Origin: Ktedonobacteria bacterium
Lineage (GTDB): Bacteria; Chloroflexota; Ktedonobacteria; Ktedonobacterales; JACDGC01
Assembly: GCA_027459785.1 (NCBI GenBank)
Contig: DAIDGU010000025.1
Location: 1-42,482, forward strand
DNA: 42,482 nucleotides
Direction: 5' to 3'
A program made the translations under genes and the position numbers. Below the pieces are notes generated by a model. The model was not told the origin of the DNA, did not search any database, and saw only the letters and a list, made by a program, of their open reading frames with translations. This document shows positions 14,865-22,623 of this stretch, in pieces (position 1 is the first letter of the stretch; the number at the start of each line of letters is the position of its first letter).

Positions 14865-17834
14865 CTAGCTGACTTTCACGTCATCATAGAGCGTGTAGGT
14901 CGGGTCGGCGTAATAGTTGTCGTCGTGGCTGGTCAAGGTCAACGTGTAGGAATGGCCCGCTGTGACGCTGGTCGTCACCTGCACCCACGTGGCGTTGTTG
15001 TTGCAGGTCTTGCCCAGAACTGTCTTCGTGGTACCCGCTGTGTTGTCCTTGAGGGTCGCCGTCGCCCAGTCATACGTCACCGTGTCGGGACACACCACCT
15101 GATACCAGAACGAGAGCGAGCTGGAACCGGATGGCGCGGTGAAGGTCTGCGCGATGGAACTGTCGCCGTTGGTGGGCGTGGTCAAGCCGAGCATGGCGGA
15201 ATAGCTGCCGCTGTGCGCCGTCGTGCTGACGCCGGTCGCCGCGCCGCTGGCCGTCCAGCCGCTGAGGCTGCCTGTCTCGAAGCCGCCGTTGACGATGGGA
15301 TTCGTCACCGCCGCCGCGAGCGCGACATCATCGTACAACGTATACGTCGGGTCGGCGTAATAGTTGTCGTCGTGGCTGACCAGGCTGAGCGTGTAGGAAT
15401 CGCCGGCGGTTACGCTGGTCGTCACCTTCACCCACGTGTTGTTGTTGTTACACGTATCGGGCAGCAATGTCGAAGTCGTACCCGTTGTGTTGTTTTTCAA
15501 CGAGGCCGTCGCCCAGTCATAGGTAACGGTATCCGGGCAAACAACGTTGTACCAGAACCCTAGCGTGCCGTCGCCGCTGGGAACGGTGAAGGTCTGGCTG
15601 ATGGTGCTGTCGCCGTTGGTGGGCGTAGTCAAACCGAGCATGGCGGAGTAACTACCGCTGTGCGCTGTCGTGCTGACGCCGGTCGCCGCGCCGCTGGCCG
15701 TCCAGCCGCTGAGGCTGCCTGTCTCGAAGCCGCCGTTGGTGATGCCGCCACCACCGCCGCCACCGGACGACGTGACCGTCACCGCGACCGAGGTGCTGTG
15801 CGTGGCACTGCCCTCCGTGCCTGTCACCGTCACTGTATAGGAGCCGGTGGCGACCGAGGAGCCGACGCTGATGGTGAGTGTGGATGAACTACCCGCCGTC
15901 ACCGAGGTCGGGTTCAGCGACGCCGTGGGGCCGCTGGGCGAGACGCTGGACGAGAGGCTGACGGTGCCGGCTGATCCGCTGGTCACAGCGGTGCTGATCG
16001 TCACCGAGCCGTTGTTGCCCTGCGCGATGGAGATCGAGGTCGGCGAAGCGTTGATCGAGAAGTCGTTGGTAGTGCTCGTGCCACCCGCCGCGTCGCGCGC
16101 CAGATTCCACACGTCCGGCGAGCCGATGCCGCTGGCCAGGTCATAGCCAGAGGTCGCGGGATAGTAGAGGTTGTTGCCACTGGTGATGTCGTGGTAGGCC
16201 GTGTAGGTCTGGGTCGTGTTGAAGAGGTGATAGAGCGTGCTGCTGGCGCTGCCCAGGGTGGGCTTGCTCTGGCCGGCCAGATACTGGTTGGTATCCGCCG
16301 AGACGCCGGTCCACAGGGGCGCCGCCGCGCTGGTGCCGCCGACGACCGTCCAACCGGACGTGCCGGAACAGCCCGCTGCCGTCACCGTGCAGTAGATCGA
16401 GTAGCCGGAGTTGGGATCAGCGTCCGCCGTGACATCCGGCACCTCGCGGTTGCCGTTGGAGTACGAGTTGCTGACGCCGGGGCCGCTCTGATAGCTGGGC
16501 TGGGCGAAGTAGGTGCTGATGCCGCCGCCGCCGCCGGTGCCGTTCGGCCCGCGCCCGGAGCAGGAGGAACACGACCACACCGACTCGCTGGAATACGCGC
16601 CGCCGCTGCCAGTTTGCAGATTCGTGCCGCCGACGCCGACCACGTTCGGGTCGTCTGCGGGGGAATCGACCGCGAGATTGGTGTCGTTGCAGTCATAAGC
16701 GCCGCTGTCGCCTGCCGCCGCGAAGAACGCCTGGCCCTGCGACGCGCCCTGCGCGAAGATGTTATCCAGTGATTGCAGTTCGGATGTGCCGGAACTGGCC
16801 TCGCACTCGCCCCAACTGGTGCTCATGACTTTGGCGGTGTTGTCCGTCACGATCTTGTTATAGGTGTCGTTGACGCCGGTCGTCGAGTTGGGGCCGATGT
16901 AGATATGTTGCGTCGCGCCTGGCGCGATGGCCGAGACGACCTCCATATCCAGTTCGACTTCGATGGCCCCGGACCCTGCCGTATTTGTCGCGCCGTCTAC
17001 CAGCACGTTCGAATACTTGGCCGATCCCAGGCTGTAGTTGCTCAGATACGTGTTGATGTCGGTGGGTTGATAGCCGTCCAACTCGAAGATGGCGACTGTC
17101 TGGCCCGATCCGTTATCGCTGCTGATCAGCGAATTCATGTCATACGCTGTGCGCAGTTCGCTGGGCGTGTAGCCGCCACCGGGGCCGGGATGCGGGCTGA
17201 GGGCCGGCACATCGTAGGTCCGCTGGATGCGCAAGGGATGATACTGTGCCACATCGTCCAGGCCGCTGATGTTGACGATGACGTTCGCCAGCGTCGCGGG
17301 AATGGACACATCGCTGGTCGGGGCATAGACCGTGCGCCCGTGGATGGTGAAGTAGCCCAGGTGCGTGCCAAACGCCTTATTGATATTCAGCACGCTACCA
17401 TGCGCGTCGATCAGCAGGTGGTTCGAAGCGACTGAGTCCACCGTCAGATGCTGGCTGCGCAGGAAAGCCGTGACCGCTGCCACGTCTTGTGCGGTGGGAC
17501 CAAATTGCGCCGTAAACTGATCCGGCGTCAGATAATGATGATACATCGCTGAGCCGCGCTGATTTTGCGCCGCCAGCAACTTCGCCAACCCCTGCGGATC
17601 ACGCAAGTTCAAGGCGATGGAGATCGCCATATTCTTGGTGACGGGGAAAGCGGCTGAAGATTTCTTACCTTTGAGCACGGGAATACGTTGACCGGTGATG
17701 GTATAACGACCGGACTTCCCTGCCACAGTGGGGGCTTGCGCGTTGGCCAGGGGCCGGAAGACGGCCACGCTGGCGACCAACATCACGAGGATGGCGGCGC
17801 AACTGCCCCATTTCCAGATTGCAGTGCGAGACAT
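14865..17834 (-). CDS. Secreted S53 (sedolisin/kumamolisin-type) peptidase
   Basis: 989 residues. A signal peptide (about 1-33) is followed by a pro-kumamolisin domain (about 60-200; 'YHHYLTPDQFTAQFGP', 'VNISGLDDVAQYHPL'). The catalytic domain (about 220-580) has the S53 set: Glu292 and Asp296 in 'IEVELDMEVV', oxyanion Asp376 in 'AAAGDSGAYD' and Ser502 in 'VGGTSAAAPLWTG'. These serine-carboxyl peptidases work outside the cell, usually at acid pH, and cleave off their propeptide. A beta-sandwich domain (about 590-690) and two nearly identical domains of about 140 residues ('NGGFETGSLSGWTASGAA') follow, probably for substrate or surface binding. The leader is about 250 nt long. Confidence 0.93.
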   Translation of the reverse strand: MSRTAIWKWGSCAAILVMLVASVAVFRPLANAQAPTVAGKSGRYTITGQRIPVLKGKKSSAAFPVTKNMAISIALNLRDPQGLAKLLAAQNQRGSAMYHHYLTPDQFTAQFGPTAQDVAAVTAFLRSQHLTVDSVASNHLLIDAHGSVLNINKAFGTHLGYFTIHGRTVYAPTSDVSIPATLANVIVNISGLDDVAQYHPLRIQRTYDVPALSPHPGPGGGYTPSELRTAYDMNSLISSDNGSGQTVAIFELDGYQPTDINTYLSNYSLGSAKYSNVLVDGATNTAGSGAIEVELDMEVVSAIAPGATQHIYIGPNSTTGVNDTYNKIVTDNTAKVMSTSWGECEASSGTSELQSLDNIFAQGASQGQAFFAAAGDSGAYDCNDTNLAVDSPADDPNVVGVGGTNLQTGSGGAYSSESVWSCSSCSGRGPNGTGGGGGISTYFAQPSYQSGPGVSNSYSNGNREVPDVTADADPNSGYSIYCTVTAAGCSGTSGWTVVGGTSAAAPLWTGVSADTNQYLAGQSKPTLGSASSTLYHLFNTTQTYTAYHDITSGNNLYYPATSGYDLASGIGSPDVWNLARDAAGGTSTTNDFSINASPTSISIAQGNNGSVTISTAVTSGSAGTVSLSSSVSPSGPTASLNPTSVTAGSSSTLTISVGSSVATGSYTVTVTGTEGSATHSTSVAVTVTSSGGGGGGGITNGGFETGSLSGWTASGAATGVSTTAHSGSYSAMLGLTTPTNGDSTISQTFTVPSGDGTLGFWYNVVCPDTVTYDWATASLKNNTTGTTSTLLPDTCNNNNTWVKVTTSVTAGDSYTLSLVSHDDNYYADPTYTLYDDVALAAAVTNPIVNGGFETGSLSGWTASGAATGVSTTAHSGSYSAMLGLTTPTNGDSSIAQTFTAPSGSSSLSFWYQVVCPDTVTYDWATATLKDNTAGTTKTVLGKTCNNNATWVQVTTSVTAGHSYTLTLTSHDDNYYADPTYTLYDDVKVS
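14875..15744 (-). repeat. 447-bp direct repeat within the S53 gene
   Basis: Two copies in tandem (about 14875-15297 and 15322-15744), in register at 447 bp (149 codons). They encode the paired C-terminal binding domains. Large stretches are identical at DNA level, so the duplication is recent or is kept alike by gene conversion. Confidence 0.85.
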
Positions 17835-18082
17835 AACGTTCCTTTCAGATCCATCAGCTACTCAGGCCATCGGCGTCAACGACGATGTTCCAGCCGATGG
17901 TCGGCATGGTCCACTTGCCCGCCGACGCACCAGCGCGCCAGCGGAAGAACATAAAGGAGAACGCGACGCTGTCTGCTCCGCCTCTCGCTCACAACGCCTA
18001 TCATTTGGGAAGGCACCCGAAAAAGGGCGCACGATCCCCTTATGCGGCCTCCGCCGCTTGCGTGCTGGAGAAAGAGACGTTG
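17835..18082 (-). promoter_or_regulatory. Long structured leader of the S53 gene
   Basis: The interval from the likely transcription start (near 18082) to the start codon is about 248 nt with no good gene. It contains hairpins GCGGC-4-GCCGC (18044-18057) and CCATCGGC-18-GCCGATGG (17867-17900). I could not match it to a known riboswitch. An AAAGGAACGTT ribosome site ends it. The rest of the gap, 18117-18202, shows nothing I can name. Confidence 0.5.
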
Positions 18083-18088
18083 AAAGTA

Positions 18089-18116
18089 AGTATACGGATC
18101 GTAAGGTGAAAGTCAA
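18089..18116 (-). promoter_or_regulatory. Strong promoter for the S53 peptidase
   Basis: On the - strand, TTGACT (18116-18111), 16 bases, TATACT (18094-18089). Both hexamers match the housekeeping consensus at five of six positions. Confidence 0.7.
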
Positions 18117-18202
18117 CAAGCGAAGCGGCGGATTGCAAAGAATTCGTAAAGATTGGTGCGCCGAGAACGGAAGAGCGTTACGGGCCGCCCCATTTTCCCC
18201 CA

Positions 18203-18234
18203 GCACGGGGAGCGTTTTGTCCTGCTCCCCGTGC
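18203..18234 (-). terminator. Perfect 11-bp hairpin after the GH87 gene
   Basis: GCACGGGGAGC and GCTCCCCGTGC form an 11-bp stem with a 10-base loop, 14 bp past the GH87 stop codon. There is no T-run, so it may protect the mRNA end or work with Rho. Confidence 0.55.
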
Positions 18235-18247
18235 GCACTTTACCCGC

Positions 18248-20368
18248 TTACCAGGCGGAAGGTGGCGGCGGGGGAACGACAGGAGGGCGATCATTGCAGG
18301 TGATCGTGTTCGGTAGCTCCCACGCGGCGAGCCAGGGTCCGGTGGTCCCGCCGCCGGTGTTGCCACCGAGGTCGGTCACACTGAACTCCGAGCCAGCCGA
18401 GGTGAAATGGAAGGAGCCGCAGTTGTTGATGCCGACGGCCCCGACGTTGCGCGCGACGACGTTTTGGAACGTCGCGTTGCCAGCGGAGCGCGCGCTCAGC
18501 ACCGACGTGCCTGTTCCATCCACATGGATGTCCTGAAAGTGGACATTCGAGATGGAGTAGCGATCCTTCACCGAATAGTCGGAAACGATCAGGATCGCGT
18601 TGTAGGTACTTTGCAAGAAGTTGTCGCCCGTCACCTCGATGTCTGCCGTGAGCGAGCCTTCGAGCGCGTAGAGCCAGATCGCGCCAAGGCCGATCTTCCA
18701 GTTCAGCTCGAATGAGCCGGCCCGCACGGTCGTGTTATCGGTGAATCGGAGGTAGCCGGCGAAGGGGGTCGCGCCGAAGCGTGCGCCGGCGTGGAGGCCG
18801 CTGCCTTCGCGCACGGGGTCGGCGACGATGTTGTTCGACACGGTGTTGTCGCGGCCACCATAGATGGCGATGCCGTTGGCAAGCACCGGATTCTGCACCG
18901 TGTTGTGGTCGAACACGTTGTTGGCATCCTCAATGCCGGGCTGCCCGCTGACGGCCTGCGACCACATTGCCAGGGCGTCGTCCCCCGTGTTGCGAATGAG
19001 CGAATTGACGACTTTCGAGTTGGTCACGCCCTGATGGAAGTTGATGCCGTCCGCGATCTGGTCCATGATGACCGTGTTTGCGATGGTGACATTGTTCATC
19101 GGCCCATCGAGCCAGATGCCGACTTTCGTGTGCTGAATGAAGAGACCGTCGATGGTCGAGTTGCTCAGCGCGCCGCCAATGCCGTTCACCTGATCGGTGT
19201 CGATGCGCTCGCGCACGTCGCCTTCGATGGCGAAGTTCGACAGGTGGACGTTGTTACTCCCGCCGTCGGCGGCATACTTGCCGTAAAAGCCGACGCCGGT
19301 GTGGAGGGAGCCGTCGGGCGCTGGTGTGGCGAGCGTGACCTGATGGCCAGTCACGATGGACCACCAACTGCCGGCCCCTTCAATCGTGACATTATCAACG
19401 ATGATATGCCGGTTCACCTGGAACGTGCCAGCCGGGATGTAGACCGTCTTCCCTGATTTTTGCGCCGCCTGAATCGCGCGATCAAAAGCATCCGCTGAGT
19501 CAAGATTACCGCTAGGGTCAGCACCATAGTCAGTCACCGAGACGGAGCCTGCCGGCTGGGGCGTGGGATCGGCAACCTGCTGGAAGTCGGCGAGGTCAAT
19601 GACCGTCCAGGCTGCATTTGAATCAGCCGGCATGGTCAGACGGACGACATCTCCCGCCTGGTACGTGTTGTGGAGCAGCACGCGCTGATCGTCGTAGAAG
19701 TGCATCGGCCTGAAAGGGATGGACACCGTCGGTGGTGGATTCGTTTGATCCGGGACGCACGAGCATTCGGTGATCCACCAGTCGGGGTGCAGCACGCCAG
19801 CATTCGGGTCGTTCGTGAACGGATAGAGGTTGTAGAGATACGAGTATTTCGAGGTCAGTGTGATCGTCTGCGGATGAGTACTTGCACTGCCATTGTGCTC
19901 GACGCTCACCGTCAACGGGGCGTCGATGCCGCCGCCGGTCGGGGCGTCGGGGATCGCGTAGCGGATCGTCATCGCGTTCGCCCGCTGGGTGAGCGTGAAG
20001 GCGACGTACTGGCCGGGGGCGAGTTTGACGGCTTGCCGGCCCGACGCTTCACCGGACAGGGTGTAGGCCGAGGGGTCGTAGGGGAGGATTGTGCCGTTCG
20101 TTGTGGCGTTTTCGGCTTCCTGCTCGACGATACCGAGTTGAGCACCGCGTCCCGCGACGAGCGATGGGTCGATGGCGGCGACGGTCACGCGCGGCGAAGC
20201 TTGGGCGTTGGCGTGTTGCGGAAAGAGGATGATGCCGACGATGGCCACACAACTCGTGAGCGTAATGAGAGATACCAGGAGGACACGACCGCGTTTGGGG
20301 ATTGCTCGTGCGGCGGTTTGCCACGCGCCGCGTGTGGGTAGCGCAGCACCATTGTTGCGAAAGGACAT
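18248..20368 (-). CDS. GH87-like alpha-1,3-glucanase
   Basis: 706 residues. A long N-terminus with a membrane-type signal (about 28-55) is followed by a carbohydrate-binding beta-sandwich (about 78-265; 'IVEQEAENATTNGT' is CBM35/6-like). The catalytic right-handed beta-helix starts at 'VSVTDYGADPSGNLDSADAF' (about 276). Three Asp residues, 440 ('IADGINFH') and 463-464 ('NTGDDALAMW'), have the 23- and 24-residue spacing of the catalytic Asp triad of GH87 alpha-1,3-glucanase. This enzyme class cuts alpha-1,3-glucan (fungal wall) or mutan/nigeran outside the cell. AAAGGAG before the ATG at 20368 fixes the start. Its promoter carries a LacI-type operator. Confidence 0.85.
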   Translation of the reverse strand: MSFRNNGAALPTRGAWQTAARAIPKRGRVLLVSLITLTSCVAIVGIILFPQHANAQASPRVTVAAIDPSLVAGRGAQLGIVEQEAENATTNGTILPYDPSAYTLSGEASGRQAVKLAPGQYVAFTLTQRANAMTIRYAIPDAPTGGGIDAPLTVSVEHNGSASTHPQTITLTSKYSYLYNLYPFTNDPNAGVLHPDWWITECSCVPDQTNPPPTVSIPFRPMHFYDDQRVLLHNTYQAGDVVRLTMPADSNAAWTVIDLADFQQVADPTPQPAGSVSVTDYGADPSGNLDSADAFDRAIQAAQKSGKTVYIPAGTFQVNRHIIVDNVTIEGAGSWWSIVTGHQVTLATPAPDGSLHTGVGFYGKYAADGGSNNVHLSNFAIEGDVRERIDTDQVNGIGGALSNSTIDGLFIQHTKVGIWLDGPMNNVTIANTVIMDQIADGINFHQGVTNSKVVNSLIRNTGDDALAMWSQAVSGQPGIEDANNVFDHNTVQNPVLANGIAIYGGRDNTVSNNIVADPVREGSGLHAGARFGATPFAGYLRFTDNTTVRAGSFELNWKIGLGAIWLYALEGSLTADIEVTGDNFLQSTYNAILIVSDYSVKDRYSISNVHFQDIHVDGTGTSVLSARSAGNATFQNVVARNVGAVGINNCGSFHFTSAGSEFSVTDLGGNTGGGTTGPWLAAWELPNTITCNDRPPVVPPPPPSAW

Positions 20369-20548
20369 GCTTCCAGCTCCTTTGTGCTGTTTTTCACAGC
20401 TTTGTGTTGCCAAGGGGCGACGACCGAACCAGCTCTACGTTGTGATCGATCTGCACAGCGCGGAATCGCGGGGAATACCTGCCCAATCAACGATCACCCT
20501 TGATCTGAGAGGCGCAAGGAGGATGGGAGCGCGCCGTTTTACTCATGC

Positions 20549-20577
20549 AACTTTCGCCAGCTTGCCGAAAGTTTTTT
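20549..20577. promoter_or_regulatory. Inverted repeat with T-run in the GH87 leader
   Basis: AACTTTCG-9-CGAAAGTT is an 8-bp stem followed by TTTT on the + strand, so it is terminator-shaped in that direction although no + gene precedes it. Read on the - strand it lies in the GH87 leader. CTTTCG/CGAAAG arms also resemble operators of glycoside hydrolase genes. Confidence 0.45.
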
Positions 20578-20578
20578 A

Positions 20579-20592
20579 GGGAAACGATTCCC
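20579..20592. promoter_or_regulatory. LacI-family-type operator
   Basis: GGGAAACGATTCCC is a near-perfect palindrome of the LacI/GalR operator type (GAAACG centre). It lies about 10-23 bases after the predicted GH87 transcription start, the usual place for repression. The repressor is not encoded in this window. Confidence 0.6.
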
Positions 20593-20608
20593 ATCGACCT
20601 TGAAGGTA

Positions 20609-20637
20609 TCTATACCAGATGAACCGGCGATTGTCAA
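20609..20637 (-). promoter_or_regulatory. Strong promoter for the GH87 gene
   Basis: On the - strand, a consensus TTGACA (20637-20632), 17 bases, TATAGA (20614-20609) with a TG just before the -10. Transcription would start near 20602. Confidence 0.72.
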
Positions 20638-20714
20638 GAGGTACTAGCGCAGAAATTGGGCGGCGTTTTTACCCAATCTTTACGAATGTTCACGGAAACC
20701 TTAACGCAAACGAC

Positions 20715-20743
20715 CTGTCATCTTCACTCCCTGGGCGTACAAT
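20715..20743 (+). promoter_or_regulatory. Promoter of the oxidase operon
   Basis: CTGTCA (20715-20720), 17 bases, TACAAT (20738-20743). Transcription would start near 20750, leaving a leader of about 128 nt before ccoN. It is the only convincing promoter I see ahead of the + strand cluster. Confidence 0.6.
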
Positions 20744-20877
20744 GGAGGCATCTTCTTGGGCGATGTGCGCCTATTTTCCTGAACTCGACGGAACCACACC
20801 CCCCCTTGACCTATCCCACTGGTGCAGGGACGACGGTCGGGCGGCGTGCGTGGGGCCACATTTGGCGGAGGTGTTGG

Positions 20878-22344
20878 ATGGCAAGCCCAACTGGGAGCAT
20901 CGCGCTACCCCAGGCGACGGGTCTGCGCGCACGTGGGCAAAGCTTGTGGGATGCCTGGTCGGTCCCGCATAGCGCGGCGCGCAATTTCATTTACTCAGCG
21001 ACGTTCTGGGTCGCGCTGACCGACACGATGGGGCTGGTCACCTCCACCGAATTCGTGGATCCCGATCTCTTTGGCGGCATTCCGTGGATGGAATTCGGGC
21101 GCATGCGCTCGATGCATGTGAACGGCGTGGCGTTTCTGTGGCTCTCGATGGGCTACGCGGGAGCCTTCTTCTATATCATCTCGAAGCTGAGCGGGCGACC
21201 GCTGTATAGCGAGCGCCTGGGCAACATCACCATGCTCCTGTGGAACATCTGGGGCGTGGCGCTGATCCTGACGCTGGGCGCGGGTTTGACGCAGGGCCGT
21301 GAATACGCAGAGGCGATCTGGCCGCTGGATATCATGTTCCTGGTGATATTAGGCTTGATCGCCTTCAACATCTTCATGACGTTGGCCTCGCGCGTGGAAC
21401 CGCGCCTATATGTCAGCGCGTGGTACATCATCGGCGCGATGGTATGGTTCCCGAACGTGTACGCCATCGGCAATGTTGTGTGGAACCCGCCGTATGGGTC
21501 GCTGCAAGGTATCAACGATGCGACGTGGAACTGGTTCTATGGCCACAACATCCTGGGCCTGTGGTTCACGACGGGCGGCGTTGCCATCGCCTACTATATG
21601 ATTCCCGCGATCACACGCACGCCGGTGTATAGCCACTTGCTATCGATGGTGGGCTTCTGGACGCTGGGCCTCTTCTATACGATGGTCGGCCAGCACCACT
21701 TATTGCAGACGCCGACGCCGGGCTGGTTGAAGACGGTGGCGACGCTCGGCTCGATCTCGCTTTTCGTGCCGGTGCTGACCTTCATCACGAACATCTTCAT
21801 GACGATGCGCGGCAACTGGCAAAAGATCTACGAGAGTGTGCCGCTGAAATTCGTGGTGACGGGCGTCATCTTCTACTTGATCACCTGTATCCAGGGGCCG
21901 TTCCAGGCGACGCAAGGCTTCAACCGGCTGATCCACTTCACGCAGTGGATCATCGGCCACGCACACCTGGCGCTGCTCGGCGCGTTCACCTTCATTTTGA
22001 TGGGCGCGTGCTATTACATCATTCCAGTGACGCTGGGGCGGCGCATCTACAGCATCAAGCTGGCGGAAGCGCAGTTCTGGCTGATGACGCTCGGCTTCCT
22101 GGGCTTCTTCATCAGCCTGCAAATCGCGGGCCTGATTCAAGGTGCCTGCTGGATGACGACGAATCACTCGGTCTACTGGTGCCTGACGGCGATTCGCCCC
22201 TACCTGATCGCGCGGTCGGTTTCCGGCGCGCTGATGGTCTCCGGCGGCTGGATTCAGATCTACAACCTGTACAAGACGGCGACAGCCGGCCAGTATATCT
22301 CGTCGGTCTCCGGGCCGGCGGCGGCGGATGCCGGCGGCTTGTGA
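20878..22344 (+). CDS. ccoN: cbb3-type cytochrome c oxidase catalytic subunit CcoN
   Basis: 488 residues, 12 membrane helices. All metal ligands are visible: low-spin heme b His80 ('RMRSMHVNGVAF') and His363; heme b3 His361 ('IIGHAHLALLGAF'); CuB His223 ('WFYGHNILGLW'), His273 and His274 ('GQHHLLQTPTPGW'). Tyr267, six residues before the His pair, is at the place of the cross-linked active-site Tyr of C-type oxidases, which NO reductases lack. It should therefore reduce oxygen to water. GGAGGT before the ATG at 20878 sets the start, although the frame is open from 20656. It heads the operon. Confidence 0.93.
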   Translation: MASPTGSIALPQATGLRARGQSLWDAWSVPHSAARNFIYSATFWVALTDTMGLVTSTEFVDPDLFGGIPWMEFGRMRSMHVNGVAFLWLSMGYAGAFFYIISKLSGRPLYSERLGNITMLLWNIWGVALILTLGAGLTQGREYAEAIWPLDIMFLVILGLIAFNIFMTLASRVEPRLYVSAWYIIGAMVWFPNVYAIGNVVWNPPYGSLQGINDATWNWFYGHNILGLWFTTGGVAIAYYMIPAITRTPVYSHLLSMVGFWTLGLFYTMVGQHHLLQTPTPGWLKTVATLGSISLFVPVLTFITNIFMTMRGNWQKIYESVPLKFVVTGVIFYLITCIQGPFQATQGFNRLIHFTQWIIGHAHLALLGAFTFILMGACYYIIPVTLGRRIYSIKLAEAQFWLMTLGFLGFFISLQIAGLIQGACWMTTNHSVYWCLTAIRPYLIARSVSGALMVSGGWIQIYNLYKTATAGQYISSVSGPAAADAGGL

Positions 22345-22418
22345 CGCCGGCGTGCTACGAAATCGCGTGGGGCGCGGCACAGGATGGCGCGCCCGCCTGA
22401 ACGCAAAAGGAGAGAGCC

Positions 22419-22604
22419 ATGACCAACTCGCCCCCGCCGCAGCAAGCGCCGGTGCGCGGTCGCCGCGTCTATCGCGTGGGCCGCGATGAATTCCGGGCCG
22501 TCTGGCCCGTCGCGGTTTTCGCGGCGCTATGGATCGCCGTGATCTACGGCATCTTGCTGTATGAGTCGCTCTTTCAGTTACCCCTGCTGGCATACGTGAA
22601 ATGA
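22419..22604 (+). CDS. Single-helix protein between ccoN and ccoO
   Basis: 61 residues with an AAAGGAGAG ribosome site. A basic N-terminal tail (about 1-27) precedes one helix ('VWPVAVFAALWIAVIYGILLYESLF'). Its size and position suggest an accessory subunit of the oxidase comparable in role to CcoQ or CcoH, but I see no sequence match to either. It lies 74 bp after ccoN and 19 bp before ccoO. Confidence 0.7.
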   Translation: MTNSPPPQQAPVRGRRVYRVGRDEFRAVWPVAVFAALWIAVIYGILLYESLFQLPLLAYVK

Positions 22605-22623
22605 TGAAGGGAGCCATGATCCA

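Larger units (their letters stand above)
20369..20877. other. Divergent regulatory gap of about 510 bp
   Basis: It separates the GH87 gene (- strand) from the oxidase operon (+ strand) and has one strong promoter for each side, a LacI-type palindrome and further inverted repeats, including ATTGGG-11-CCCAAT at 20655-20677 upstream of the oxidase promoter. Both leaders are long (about 235 and 130 nt). No small gene is convincing. Confidence 0.65.

Noticed and set aside
17835..18082. c-di-GMP, cobalamin or ydaO riboswitch in the S53 leader
   Set aside because: None of the conserved cores I know could be found.
18203..18234. Intrinsic terminator in the strict sense
   Set aside because: The stem is perfect, but no T-run follows on either strand, so it is listed only as terminator-like.
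20656..20877. An upstream extension of ccoN by 74 codons
   Set aside because: The added peptide is not like CcoN, it overlaps the promoter, and the ATG at 20878 has a GGAGGT site.
20878..22344. NO reductase (NorB) as the identity of the first oxidase gene
   Set aside because: The active-site Tyr and the C-type helix VI/VII motifs are present; NorB lacks that Tyr and has Glu residues near the metal site.
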